From positions 11,030,142-11,094,141 of the forward strand of contig CM050654.1 in the NCBI GenBank assembly GCA_027574665.1: a stretch of 64,000 nt of DNA. The letters run 5' to 3'. The translations under genes and the position numbers were made by a program. Numbering within the stretch: the stretch's first letter is position 1; every line of letters begins with the position of its first letter. Origin of the DNA: Rhynochetos jubatus. Lineage: Eukaryota; Chordata; Aves; Eurypygiformes; Rhynochetidae. The notes beneath the pieces are model-generated. The model had not been told where the DNA came from and did no database searches. It saw nothing but the letters and a program-made list of their open reading frames with translations. Below, piece after piece: positions 37,987 to 57,000 of this stretch.

Positions 37987-38000
37987 ATTGGTATAAAAGG
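37987..38000 (+). promoter_or_regulatory. NABP1: Inverted CCAAT box touching a TATA box
   Basis: ATTGG (37,987-37,991) is followed without a gap by TATAAAAGG (37,992-38,000). The TATA box is a strong consensus match and sits 33 bases before an initiator-like ctcagt (A at 38,025). This places the main start site of NABP1 near 38,025. Confidence 0.75.
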
Positions 38001-38021
38001 GAGCGCAGCGCACATGTGCTC

Positions 38022-38027
38022 CTCAGT
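38022..38027 (+). promoter_or_regulatory. NABP1: Initiator-like element, proposed transcription start
   Basis: ctcagt fits the BBCABW initiator pattern with A at 38,025, at the expected spacing from the TATA box. No transcript data were available. Confidence 0.5.
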
Positions 38028-38265
38028 GCCGGCGAGAGCGGGAGGGCGGGAGCGGGTTGCGTGGGTGGTGTCGGTGGGGAGCGGGGCGGTGGGGGTCGGG
38101 CGTGTCGCACAGTCACCGCGCAGCCCCTCGGTGCTCGTGTCCCCGTTCCCCTGTGAGGGTTGCCGGTGCCTTCCCCCTGCCCGGCTCTGCGCTACTGCCG
38201 CCGCTCCCCCGCGGGATGCGGGCTCGGCCCGCCCCGCCGGCATTGCCCCCCGCACCGGCCGCAGC
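38025..38265 (+). other. NABP1: Predicted NABP1 5' UTR
   Basis: About 241 bases from the proposed initiator to the start codon, very GC-rich. It contains one upstream ATG, at 38,216. The start is inferred from TATA spacing only, and other start sites in the CpG island are possible. Confidence 0.55.

Positions 38266-38269
<4 letters not shown>
38216..38269 (+). other. Upstream ORF overlapping the NABP1 start (ATGA)
   Basis: An ATG at 38,216 with G at -3 opens a 17-codon frame (MRARPAPPALPPAPAAA). Its TGA at 38,267-38,269 overlaps the NABP1 ATG at 38,266 by ATGA. It is the only ATG in the predicted 5' UTR. The geometry suits termination-reinitiation or leaky scanning control; translation is inferred. 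The Pro/Ala content may just reflect GC-rich sequence. Confidence 0.6.
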
Positions 38270-44859
<6,590 letters not shown>

Positions 44860-45108
44860 CTATGCCAAATGTGGTTGTACAGCTTGCTTAAACTCTACAC
44901 TGTACTTGAACACTTATTGCACTTTTATTTATAGTTAACTGTGAACCAGTTTGTCCTTTATTTTTTACCTTTTGGTCTATGGAGCAAACTTGATGTGATC
45001 TATTTCTTGTTCTGCTTAGGGAAGCACAGAGAGTCTTCCCCATGAATTAAGGGGGTAGGGCGAGAAAGTGGATATAAGAAAGCGAGGGTAACGGGTTGAA
45101 GAGTGTCA

Positions 45109-45114
45109 ATTAAA
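45109..45114 (+). terminator. NABP1: Possible proximal poly(A) signal ATTAAA
   Basis: Common variant hexamer 250 bases after the NABP1 stop. Use is inferred. Confidence 0.35.
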
Positions 45115-46076
45115 ACTCGGTGCCCTTTGCTAAAAGGAAGAAAGTTTCAGTTACATGTATGTATTTTTCTGTTTCTGTTGGTCAGCCATATAGCCTTAAA
45201 AGGTCTATGTCCTGTGCACGCCTACGGTGACTTCCGTCAGGGTTAATGGGAGTTCTTCGTATTGGAAGAGAAATGAGTGGGAAGAGCAAAGGTGCTGTGG
45301 TGAACAAGGTGTCCTTGGAATCAATATAGCTTGTGAGAGCAATAAGTGTGAGGAAATGGTGGTGCCAGCACCTGGTGGTGTCTCCTAAATCAGAGAATGG
45401 GTAACTCAGAGGAAAGTTAAAAACATGGTGAGTGTGTTGAAGCTTGACTTCTGATTCCCAAAAGGTGTACGCTACTTAAAACGTTCTTCATAAACACCAT
45501 TATCACTGTCAAGGAAAGTGACAGACTTCTTGCTTTGGATCGAAGCTTGGGTATTCTTGCTTTGCATGAAATAGCAGGAGAGACGGATCTAATTTGAGAC
45601 AGCAGTGGAGAATCCACTGTTTGTAGCCACTCCTGGTGTAAGCACCCAAGGAATTGCAGGAGTTGGAATTTCCAGGGAAGAACTGTTTTCAAATGCTGCA
45701 TTACCTGTGTCTTCTGTGAGGCTGCTTACTTCTCCTTCCTTCCTTCACTTTTACACATGAATGATGTATTAGGTGAAGCTGTAGGTGTGGATTGCAGAGG
45801 TACTGGCCAAGCACACAGCTGCACTTCTGATGCTGTTAAGCTGCTACACTTTCCTTCCTCTGTTTTATATAATTCATATTTCATCCCTTAAAGAACTTAA
45901 CCCCACCAGCACCATCTCCCGGGGAAAACAACTGTGGTTTTATTTCTGAGATCACGAATGCCTTGACTCTTGGTAAGAGTCCAGTGCCGTATTTCAGATC
46001 AGGTTCAGAAACAACTTGGAAGCTGAGGTGTCATACTGGATTTACCTGTTTAACTCTTCGTATAGCTGACCTCTCC

Positions 46077-46082
46077 AATAAA
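46077..46082 (+). terminator. NABP1: Possible poly(A) signal AATAAA
   Basis: Canonical hexamer about 1.2 kb after the NABP1 stop, followed by a T-rich stretch (attttctttctgtc) that could serve as the downstream element. Confidence 0.45.
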
Positions 46083-47002
46083 ATTGCACTAACCATTTCA
46101 AAAACCTAATTTTCTTTCTGTCAAGCCATAAAGACTTCATGACAAAAGGCTGTTTGGGAACTGAGTTGTCTCTGTGGTCATTCATGTTAATTGAATCTAC
46201 TGTGTCACTGTTTACAAGTTAGTTACGTTTGATACTTCTGCTTTTGGTACTCATCATGATGATTTGTTGAAAATTGCTTCTGATTGGCAAAGGTTCCTTG
46301 CTTCGTCTGAAATACAGAGCTTTCTTTTAAATGCAAGCAGCAGCAGCAACCAACTTCTGAAGGAAAGTTTGGAGAGACCTGTGTGCTCAGACACCTGAGG
46401 GTGTGGTTAAGTGCTATCCTGATACCTGCTTCCAGGTGGAGATAGTACAGCTTGTCTTGGGCACAAGAGGGTGGCATGCCTTATGAGATCACCCATGAGT
46501 GCTGCTTGGAAGAGCAGCACTAATCGTTAGACCAGCAAGCATGCAATGACTTCTGGGGGAATGGTGTAAGGCGGTGATGTGTAACTCAGGGACTTCAGAT
46601 TGCTCACTTACTATTTTAAACTCGGTCATGTGTAGTCTAGATGCACGGACAAGCTTTTAGGCAGTGTTGCATTAAGACTTTTGATGTGCTTGTGAGAAGG
46701 AAGCCAAGGGGCCTTGTAAACCTGTGCAGTATGTTGACATGTTCCAGACGTAAATGAGATGGAAGTACGGTGTGAGAGCTGAGCTTGCCAGTCGTAGCTG
46801 TGCAGGTAGCAAGTGAACACTGCGAGTGGTGGCGTGCTGGGAACTTCATGCTCCTTGCGCTGTCTCCACCGTGGACCTCAAATCCTGGTGGTCTTGGCCT
46901 CTCTACAGCATAAAGAACATTGAAATAGTGCAGAGCTCTGCGTTAGTGTGTGCTGAGCGGCCTGATGTTTGTAGCTCTATGCATCTGAGCTCTTACCAAG
47001 CT

Positions 47003-47038
47003 AATAAACGGAATACTTGTTCACAAATTCCAAATAAA
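47003..47038 (+). terminator. Two close AATAAA hexamers, possible distal poly(A) site
   Basis: AATAAA at 47,003-47,008 and 47,033-47,038. They could end a long NABP1 3' UTR or be chance hexamers in AT-rich DNA. Confidence 0.3.
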
Positions 47039-48374
47039 AAGTGAGATGATTACTGCTGATTAAGTGGCATAACATCTAAAGCCTGCTGTCAAGTAGATGA
47101 TTGATTTGCAGCTGGGAGGAAAAAAGCAAGAGGCTGGTCTTCATGTTTTCAAGGTCAGTAGCATTCCTGCCTCCCTGTTTCCTATGTGAGACTACTTCAG
47201 TTTATTAATAAATTTTTACTTCTTTGCAGGGGAAATCTGTGCCCTGAAAAGTCACGTGGACTTAAAGTAAATAGTAACTTTCCAAGGTCTTCTGATCTGC
47301 CAGTGGACCTAAGGCCAAGTTGTTTCCCTCAGAGGTATCGGTGTCAAGATAGTGGGCTCTCAGCTTGCAGAGGAACTCGGGAGCCTGCCCTACACCTGTG
47401 TGGATCCCATCACCTCGGACAGATGCATTTCTCCATGTAAACAAGCAGTTGTCATGAGTTTCTGACACTGATAGGCAGTTTGGGGGTGCCCATGGGTTAG
47501 GTCATTAGGGAGTCTCTTTACCCTTTCCAAGATGCTAAAGGTAAGGCTGCTCTAGGGTTGTTTCGTTCTAGAGAATCCAGATTGCCAAAGGGAAAATACC
47601 CTGGAAGGTGTTCACGTGTGCAGGCATAAGCTGAAGTGCAGTTGAGTGGTCATGACATGTCACGAGAGGCCCAACTCCCATCACTCCACAGCGCCTTGCC
47701 TCTTGTCTGCCCTGACAAAAGGACTGATGGTACTATGCAGCAGTATGATGCTGGAGAGAGTTTTGCTGTGCCTGCTGCAGTCCTCCATGTGTTCCTCCTG
47801 TCCATCCTCGGCGGGAGTCTTTCACCTCCATCCCAACGTGGAAAAGCAGTCCTTTACTGTGAAACACTGTCCTAACCACCAGTGCGTGGCAGGGTCACGC
47901 ACTCCATGTCCACAGTGAGAGTGGGAAGGTGCTGTAGGAGCAGATCTAAATGCTGGACCAAGGCACATGGTATATAATCACTGCTTTCACAACACATTTA
48001 ATTAGCTTTGGCCTTCACTTGGCATGGGCAGACTGCGGTCCTGCTCTTTGGCATCAGAGCAGCTCTGGTAAGGGTAGCTGCATCCCGTGCTGCTTGTGGG
48101 AAGCTGCCGTGGGCTGTGTGGAATGTCTTGTGTCGGTGCAGTCAGCACAGATGACACCCTCAGCAGCGTTGCAGGGATGTTGGCTGTGTTCCGCTAGTGA
48201 CCTGGCTCTGCTGTGGTCATTCTCTGCAACTCGTGTAGTACTCCCAAAGCAAAGGATCCTCTCCTGTTCTAGAAGGCAGTTTTCAGCAGCAGGACCCCAA
48301 GAGCTTTGTTAGGACTAGAAATTGGAAAAAGCAATGGGGTTGTGAGTGTTTCCAGGGAAGTTTCCTGGGCTGCT

Positions 48375-49061
48375 TCATGGCCTGCGTGTTCTCAGCTGCC
48401 AGGTTGTTCCCCTGCCTCTCTCAAACGTCCGTTGCTGTGCACTGTCAGACACACTGTTTGTCCTTAGCCCTCGAGCCAAGCAGTGCTTTGCACTGCCTAG
48501 TGTGGTCCCTGGCAGGGATTTTGAGGAGGGTCTGGGGAGGTGCCCTGCTTTCTCCCTGCAGCTCCTGTTAGCAGCTAGCTCTTGAGCTAGAGCCGATTGA
48601 TTCTGGGAGTTTCCCCGTAGTTCAGCGCACATTGCTGAGGAGGTTGCAGGGCTGTGACTCCCTGCCCTGGCTCTGATGAGGCTGTTAATTGAGGTACCTG
48701 AGCCAGCAGCTGCCCTGTGTGATGATGCAGGGTGAGGGAGCCCCTGGCCAGCCTGGGCTGGGTGCCCTGGAGCATCCCCCAAGGGTGGGTTCTTCTGCAA
48801 GCCCAGCACCACAAGGTGGAGTGAGGGGCCTGGCAGCGTGGTCTGGGGCTGAGCATGGGTGCTGGAGTCCCTGCAAGGCCCCTGCTCCGGCTGCTGCGTT
48901 CGCGTGGCCCCTGCCAGAGCAGGAGCTCCAGGCGCTGTGTTTGGGGAGCTCAGGGGGGCTCTGCCCCTGTGGTTTCGGTGGTACTTCAGGCACTGCTGGT
49001 AATGCTCAATGTCTCTGGTGCCTACTCTGTCTTGGGGGGGGAAGATGGTTGCTTGGACCAT
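48375..49061 (-). other. Open frame of 228 codons in GC-rich DNA, unassigned
   Basis: ATG at 49,059-49,061 on the minus strand. The product is rich in Pro, Ala, Ser, Gln and Arg, without domains, and the opposite strand is also open over 48,689-49,063. This pattern is expected from composition. Kept only as a candidate. Confidence 0.12.
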
Positions 49062-52000
49062 AGAAACACCCTGACCTGTGTGCCTGGCTGGCTTAACAGC
49101 CTCTCTGCTGGTGTGCTTTTGTTTGTTTCTGCATAATTAGGGAGACTGGGGCTGACCGAGGCGGGAAACCGCTCGTGGGGACATGGCTTCAACTAAAACA
49201 AACCAAAAAAAAGCCATTGTGTTCCCACTGGAAGACGCATACCAAACCAGGGGCAATTTTCTGGAAACAGGTTGACGTTTTCAGCAAAGCCCTTCAGGAA
49301 TTCGTTCAGAAATGTGCTTTCTGACTTCAGCCTTAATCGTACTACTAATTCCTTTATTCTTGATGCCACAGAATTTGAAATTGTTAAGGCTTTTTATAAG
49401 GATTATGCTTTTTAATCTATTCTGATGGATGTTTGTGTGTGTGTATATAACGTATAAACATACACAGCGTCTTGCAGTTGGGATGGAAAATAATAATCCT
49501 AAACAAGCTGTTGACTAAACTACAGAGATTGGAGTTCAAAGGGATTAGGAAAGAAGTTTGGAAGTGATTAAGGGGCAGACTTCAGGACTTCATTTATCTT
49601 TTTAATTTCTCTAAATTGCTGATGTGTTTTCTCAGGAAGAAAGGCATGCAGTTTTAAGAGCTTCATCTAAAACTGCCCTGCCCCCCCACCCCCAGCTGAT
49701 CAAGACTGTCCAGATTTGTACGTTTCCTAGGGAGCGAGATTAGGAAAGGTGTAAAACGTCGGGATTTAGCTCAGAGAAGAAAGTGCTTGTGCTGTAAATG
49801 CACCTTCAGAGCTCAATGCTTCCTTCCCATACAAGTTGAAATGGGATGGTATCTGCTCCGCAGAGTGGAGAACCCGAAGCAGTGCAGTCACTGCAGGGCT
49901 GACCGGGTGCTACGTGTGAGATAAATTGGCATATAAAAGACAAAATTGGCTCACTGCTTCATTAACTGAGACTCCACGGGAGCGGAGTTGTATGTTGGAG
50001 TGTATAAAGAGTCCTCTAGAGAGCAAAGCGCTCTTGCAAAGCTGTGGACAACCATTTGGGGTATTTGGAGCGACACTTCCCCAGCTCTGCCGGATGCCCC
50101 GTGGGAATGGCCCGGAGATCCCAGCATGATTTGGATCGGCTCCTGTGCAGGCAGTAGGTTCTCATCTGTAAAACCAGCATAAGGTGGTAGGGCAGATGTA
50201 TCAGATGCTACATTCATAATTTATGGAAACACTGAGTGCTGTGGAAAAGCTGAAAGCCACGGCCAACGTGTACAATTTTCTTTCTAAATCAAGACACTTT
50301 TAAGAATATATATATATTCCGAAGCCCAGATTCTTTATAGTTATGTATTTGGGTTTGCTGTTTTTCCAGAGGTGCCAAGTGCTGCAGTTCATTGCCCAGA
50401 ACTGCAAGTGACCCACCAGTCATGGAGAGCCAGTGGGTGCGATGGGGAGAGGCTGCCTCGTCCCCCAGGCCCTGCCTGCAGGGGTTGCACAGCTCCGTCT
50501 CCCGCAGGGCTGGGTCCCACTGGCAGGCAGGGTACGGCAGGCCCTTCCGCCCCAGCGGGAGTTACTGGTGCCTGGGAGCGTGCGGGTGGAAGGCTGGGCT
50601 CTGGACACGGCGACGCTGCCTGCCTGCACTCGTTGTGGTTAAATGTTTAAAATGGTTGGGCCTGTCGGGGGTGGTTTGGGAGAGGGGGGTTGGTTCTGGT
50701 GTGGGACAAGCATGAAGATGCATTAAGTGATCTCCTGTAGCCATTTCCCCCATTATTTTCTGTGATTTATGCATTAGCTTAATTTTTGTAATTTCCTCCT
50801 TCCTAGGTTGATTAATACTATATTTAATTTTCTGTAATCAACTTGAGCATGTAACTTGGTGAGATGAGGTTTAGGCTGATTGCGGTAAAAATCTACCTAT
50901 CCTGTCTAGCTTGAATAAAGCAAAACTATTTTTATCTCTAAATTATGCAATATTTTCATGGAGCTCTGCAGCCTACTTATATTTAACCTTTGAATGGAGT
51001 GCTCTGTTTTTTCAGATCACCTAATGCAAACTTTGCAAATGGGTTTTTTAATTATGAGAAACCCACCTGCATGCCATCAACCAAATTATTAGCGAGGCAG
51101 AGAAGGATAACCCATAGTGCTGTCAGACTTCAGCTGAATATGAAAAATGTTTAAATGCCAAGAACAGAAGTTGCCAGGAAATAACTTTAAACACCAGGTG
51201 CTGGAGGAACAAATTAATATGACTTATTGTATTTTTAGAAATAGTGAGTCGAGGCCTGATGCAGATAGACATTTCTATGTGCAGCAGCGCTTGGCTGTGC
51301 AACGGGACTGACAAAATCAACACAACCGTCTCTGAAAAGAAAAATAAAATATCTAATTTAGTTTTTAAAAGCCTTGGGTAGGAAGAGAAAGAGAGCTTGA
51401 TCTACTGTCTACTATTCGTAAGACTCCGGTGAGGTGTTCTCCTGCTGTTGCTTATCAGAGCTGCCCGTGATGTGGTTTGGGATGACCTTGCAGCAAGAAA
51501 CCCCTGTGCAAAAGCCACTCTTGGAAGCCTTTCCCTGGTACGTGCGATCCAGTTTCATTTTGGCTGTGCTTTACTGATGGCATAGCCCATCGCTAGGGAC
51601 AGTGAGTCTCAGTGTTCTTGCTGAGCTTATTTTCCCCCGTAGTGCAGGGAACTGGAGGTAATTTCTAGAGGAAGCGAGACCCAACACATCGGTAAGTCAG
51701 TATCACAAAGCCAGTAAGAAGGATGTGTCAACTCGGGAAAATTGCTGCAATAGCTTTTTTAGCAAAGGGGATTTGCAGAAGCCGCCTGTGCAACTTCGTC
51801 AGTGTTGTAGGTGAAGGTGTGAGTTACAAAACTCTGGGTCTTTGAGGAGATGCAAATGGCTGGAAGCCACGTTGGAAAAAAAGAGGTGCATTGATAATGG
51901 TTGCCCTGATGGATGTCTAGTCACCATCAGACAGAAACTGGTAGTAGATCTGTAACTTCCATGTGGTTCTGGGGATGTGCTTCGGCAGTCTATTTTCACT

Positions 52001-53538
52001 GGGCTAATTTGGATTATTTTTGGGGTGGTATGAGCAAATAGCTGCTTCTGTGGCCACGGCTGCTTTGATGTCCAAAGCTGTTGAGTTGTAGCTGTTATCA
52101 CAGGCTACTTCTTCAGTCCAGGTATTGAGGTGACACCGTAGGAATTAATTTAAGGCATTCAGGTGATGTGTGCGGCAATTTGGGTGATGCGTGTAGCCTG
52201 TGATCAGAAGTAACAGCCTGCCAGAGGACCCTGGCTCTCATCAGGGTGCTGTTGGTGATGCACAGGAGGAGGTCTTCCTGGGACCGTATTTTTAGGTACT
52301 GCAGCTGTTTCCTCTTTCTTCAAAAATGTTTGGTTCACCCGGCCCAGGATGCGTGGACTTTGGGTTGGTTTTCATCTCTTGTTTCGGGTCCACTTGAAAG
52401 ATCCCTGCTGTGCAGCTGGGTTATCGCTGACTGCCCTCTCTTTTGCCTGTCCTGAGAAAGTCTTGGCTAGCAGCCGCTGAGGGGGCTGCCCTGCCGAGCC
52501 TTCCCCTGCCTGCCGCTCACCTTGCCGGGTGATTGCTGGCCCTGCTGCTTATGACAACACTCAGCTTCCTTAATATAATTCTGATTTGTCTCTAATGTGT
52601 TATTACTCATTGGGTATTTGACAGGTCTGTCTTTTATTATTTCTGCTTGTTCCGGCTCATTTCTGTATTGCCGAAGTGATTTGCAGCCTGCCCGATTAGA
52701 GCCCCTGTTGCCCTCCCCGGGCAGGTATGACATTGGCTGCCCTCCAGGATAACGGGGATCCTCCCGCCATCCCCTTGATCGAATCCTCCGAGGCTGGAGA
52801 AGGCATTTCATGCATCATCCTAACAAGTTGCTCACAACTCCCTGTGCGCTGGGCTTCAAATTCAGCCTTTCGAAAGACTTTGATAAAGAAGAAAGGATCA
52901 TTTTTTTCCCGACTACTGGAAATGAAAAAGCTTTTCACGTGGGAGTCGTGGGTCATATTTATGGAAATGGGGAGAGCACTTGCAATATTTATAGCGGTTA
53001 CAGAAGCGATTGGATCTATCTTTTATTGATATGTATTTACATGCCCACAAAAATCTTACCGCACAGTAGTTGAGAGAACTTTATTTAGATTTAGTATTTT
53101 GAAGTAATTTTTTAGAGCTTCTTTATTATCCATGGAGTGCGAGATTCAATATTTCAAGTAGGACTGTCACCAAACAGCCGGAGGTTTTAAAAAGATTTTT
53201 ATTTTACATAAAGATAAATGTTGAAGCCACATTTTTCAGAGGCACCATCTGTTCCGTGTTGACCTTAATTTTCTGGATGAGTGCTTTTCTTCAAACGTTT
53301 TAAGTCTTGTCTACATTTCATTTGGTTGGGAGTGTTTAGGTTATTTGTTGAACAGGAAATCAGATATTCAGAATGCAAACACACCATTACATTGCAAATT
53401 ATTTCCTTTGTATAATTTAGCAAACTGCTTTGTAAATACTCTGCAGACTTGCTGGGGTAGCTCTGCCACTTGACATCTGGCAGGTCGGCCCTGTGTGGAA
53501 CTGGATGTCTTTTGAATGTCGCTGTCATGGCTTGCACT

Positions 53539-53551
53539 GGGGGGGGGGGGG
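53539..53551. repeat. G13 run with nearby G tracts
   Basis: Thirteen G followed by tggcggggtgcagg. It could form a G-quadruplex on the plus strand. Confidence 0.9.
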
Positions 53552-53923
53552 TGGCGGGGTGCAGGACACGGAGGCAGAACTGTGGGGTACCCGTTCAGTG
53601 GGTAGTTCTGGGGGATAAAGGTTTGTTGGTTGGCTTTGTGGCCTTGGAAGGATTTGCTGTTCAGGCTGTCTGAACCTCCTGAAGCTCCTAAAACAGGGTC
53701 ACTAAAATAGCTGTATGTCTACGTAGGCATCATTCCCACAGGGAAATACTTGTTTTTTCCTTCATCTTGCTCGTGTCGTGCGACTGGGGCGAAGCAGGCA
53801 GTGGGTCAGTTTGCCTGCTGTCCTTCCTCCCCACTGTGCCCAGGGGACTTTCTCTGCTGGGAAGTAGGGATGTCAGTCTGTGGTTTTATCTCCAGGCTAG
53901 CTCGAGCCATTTTAAAGAGGGGT

Positions 53924-54093
53924 TGTGCTGGTTTTGATTGGGATAGAGTTAAATTTTGTCACAGTAACTAGTATGAAGCTATGTTTTGGATTTGTGCTAA
54001 GAATATTGACAACATACTAGTGGCTTTAGTTGTAGCCAGGCAACATTTGCATTAAGCTAAGGACTGGTTGCTCACTTGGGTTAAACCACGACA
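53924..54093 (+). mobile_element. Internally deleted LTR of the same ERVL-type family
   Basis: It starts TGTGCTGGTTTTGATTGGG and ends TTAAACCACGACA, the same ends as the LTR at 28,601-29,384, but is only 170 bases long. The central promoter part and the AT-rich part are missing. No clear target duplication remains. Confidence 0.85.
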
Positions 54094-57000
54094 AGGATCT
54101 TTTGCTAATCTGTGCTATAAAATAAGGAAATTAAATCTAAAGTGAGTAAGTTTTGTCTCTCGTGGTTGTCTCTAGCATCTAGATTTCTATCTCTACATGC
54201 AAGGGCAGGAATGATTAGTACTGGAGAAAACAAAGTCTGCTGTACCCCCACCATGGAAAGAAATGGGTTTTCTGCTCTCTGAAAAAGCACTGAGGAGTCT
54301 TGCGAATGGAAAATGAATGTGGTTTGGGTTGTTTTGGTCTTGTTTTGAGGTGGTGATTTATAAAATAAGTCAAACTGCCTGTCTGTAAATGGCTGAACAA
54401 TAACTCAGCAGGGAGGAGAACTACAGCATCAGAACTGTCCCTTGCACCTTCAGGACAGGTGCTTGAAGAAGCCAAGGTGTCTGGCTTAACCGCTGGAAGG
54501 TCAGCTTTTAATTATTACTGTAATTAATCTCAATTTAATCTTTTTTTTATCCACTCAGCAGTGACAGAAGGAATTGTTGGAGAAACCCATTAAAAGCAGG
54601 ACTCTTCAGTGGAGCAGGAAGCCATTCCTGGGCTCTCCCAGGGGTGAGCAGGTGGGCGAGGGCTCAGAAATAGCACACTGGGCTCACGGCAGCATTTAGG
54701 ACTTCAGATACCATTCTAGGACAGATTGAAAGCTTTGAACCATCGAAACGTTGGACTGTGCGTTTGATGTGGAAGTCTTGGGTGAGAGAGTGGCATCTCA
54801 GCATGCTAACCATGAAACCCGCTTCATGGGGGTTTCCCCTGCAAGGGTCCCAAACAAAATCTGAACATCCCAAGGCTGAGTCTGTATTTGCAGTAAGAGG
54901 CTGTTGGAGACTACGGCGGCACTGGGGTAAGTGAATGAACAACAGCTGGCTCCTTTTCAACACTGAAAACAGTATGTCTTTCTCTTCAGCAGAAAAATGT
55001 TTAGTTTTACAAGATAAAAATATATTTGTTACCATGTTTCTGCCTTTCTACAGTTGCTTAAGAAAACACCTAACTTTGGTAGCATCGCTGTAGCGTAAGT
55101 GTTTTAAAATGGCTTGGAGTGGGTTTGTCATGTTTCTGTGGATAGTTTCACAGTTTGTTAGGGTTTGAACATTCTTTTGAAAGAAAACTATTAACTTCCA
55201 TGTGATTTAAAGAAGCCATTCTGCAGATACCGCCTTTGCTTTGATATGGTTATATCTGCGCCGCCTAAGTGCGTTAAAGATGACCCAAATTATTCTGACC
55301 ACCTGGGCTGCAAGTTCAGTATGAAGTCACTGTAAAACTATTTGAAGACTACCCCTTTGTTTCTGAAGTTGAGAGGGTTGAAAGCTGAGCGCTTATCCAT
55401 GGGGAATGCCTGAACCGCCACCGCATGATCTGAGATGTAAAAAAATGTGTGTTGCGAACCCGTGGGGCTAAAGGGGGGAATCTGCTTTCCACCGGCACGT
55501 GGGGTAGGTCACCACTTACACCACCGCCAGCAACCCATCCGCCAAAGCCTTCAAACCTGGCGTCACCCTCCCCAAAATCTGTGCTGGCTTTTCATTGCTA
55601 GCACTTTTCTTTGCGGTGAAACCCAACGCCCTGCTGCCTGTTTAGTTGTTGAGGGAGACCGCTGTGCAGTCTGTCTCACACGGCGAAACCCTGATGCTGA
55701 AAAACCCAGCAGAAAACTGGCAGGTCAAACGGGGAAGCGGTACAGATGCTGCTGTTTGTCAGGGTGAAACAAGGTTTTAAATAATGGGAGGTTTCATGTA
55801 TTGCTTGAAGTTTGTATATGTGACCAGGCATAACCCCACTGTGCAGATCGGGAAGGTGAACTGGTAGGCAAGGGGGTAGCTGAAGGTGATCCGAGGGGGA
55901 GGGCACAGGGAGGTTGTTAAGGGCTGTAGCAAAGGGGAACACAAGCTAATTGTTTTGATTCTCCTGGTCTGCAGCAAGAAAGGAAACCCTCACCCCTGCT
56001 GATCCAGGCACAGCCCTGCCACCTTGCTTGCAGCCCTCCTGGTGAGAAAATGACCCCCCTGCCATAATGTGCCGTACAGTGCTGGGTGCCCAGGGCTCAC
56101 CGGGGTGCTATTACAGCCCTGCCTCCGCGGGCGCCCTCCTCACTGGGCTGGGGCAGCACGGGGCTCCTACTACTCCGTGAAAATCCAAGCTTCAAAGTAA
56201 CTACCCAACGTTTGGAAGAGGGTGGCCAAAGAACCAGCAAGGTTGGTTTCCTGGGCTTCTGAGAACTGTTTTCATAGTCACTTCTCACAGTAAAGAATTA
56301 CAATTGCTATTTTGTTTGAATCCGTAGTTTTTTAAAGCATGCTCCCGTCTAAGGAAATCGCCACAAACCCACACTTTCAAAAGCTGAACATAATTTTTAC
56401 TTATTAGAGCATGCTATTATCCCCTGTAATCTCTGGATTATAACTAATTAATGTAGCTACACCTAATTATTGAGTTAAATACAGGTGAGAAGGAGCTTAT
56501 ATTTAATGAGATTTTTGTTTGATGGACGTGAATGGATACTCCAAATGGCATGTCCTTTCATCCAGAATTATTTACCAAGAACTGGATACGATAGTGACGT
56601 AGGGTGTGTTTGGTTTTGGGTTTTTTTCCAAATGTAACACAAAATATAATGTGTGGCAACTCGGTTGATGGCTCAGGAGCAAGGATTGTCATTTGAGAAG
56701 AGGCTTTGCGTGATGACTTGCATTTTGCTAGGATTCCCAGAGGTAAGAAGCTGGGAGTGCAGACAGTAGTGCAGAGATCTGTGCTTTGGTAGCAGTGACA
56801 TGACCACGGGTGGCAATAAAGTCACTGCTTGGAAGCGGGCATCTGGAAGAGATGCACTGCATCTATCCGGTGCATTAACCCCCCCTAGAATAGTGAGTGT
56901 ACAGGTACAGCTTGTGAGTGGCCCCAAAATGACGATGGTACTGCTGTGCCCTAAACTGTTTTATCCCTCACCTGACTGGCATTAATACTTGGGATATTTT

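Larger units (their letters stand above)
44860..46105 (+). other. NABP1: Predicted NABP1 3' UTR
   Basis: From the stop to just after an AATAAA at 46,077-46,082. An ATTTA element is at 44,927-44,931. An earlier ATTAAA (45,109-45,114) would give a 3' UTR of roughly 270 bases. Later AATAAA copies at 47,003, 47,033 and 47,207 could give longer forms. Which one is used cannot be told from sequence. Confidence 0.45.
46106..53923. other. Intergenic DNA downstream of NABP1
   Basis: Contains possible distal poly(A) signals (47,003-47,212), a GC-rich patch (48,480-49,000), short AT dinucleotide runs (50,308-50,320) and AT-rich blocks at 50,770-51,120 and 52,540-53,060 that look like candidate enhancers. 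No exon of a neighbouring gene was recognised. Confidence 0.65.

Noticed and set aside
37662..38156. Plus-strand frame of 164 codons before NABP1
   Set aside because: It crosses the TATA box and start site, lacks an ATG with good context and is a GC-composition artefact.
48689..49063. Plus-strand frame of 124 codons opposite the 228-codon frame
   Set aside because: Both strands open in the same GC-rich patch indicates composition, not coding.
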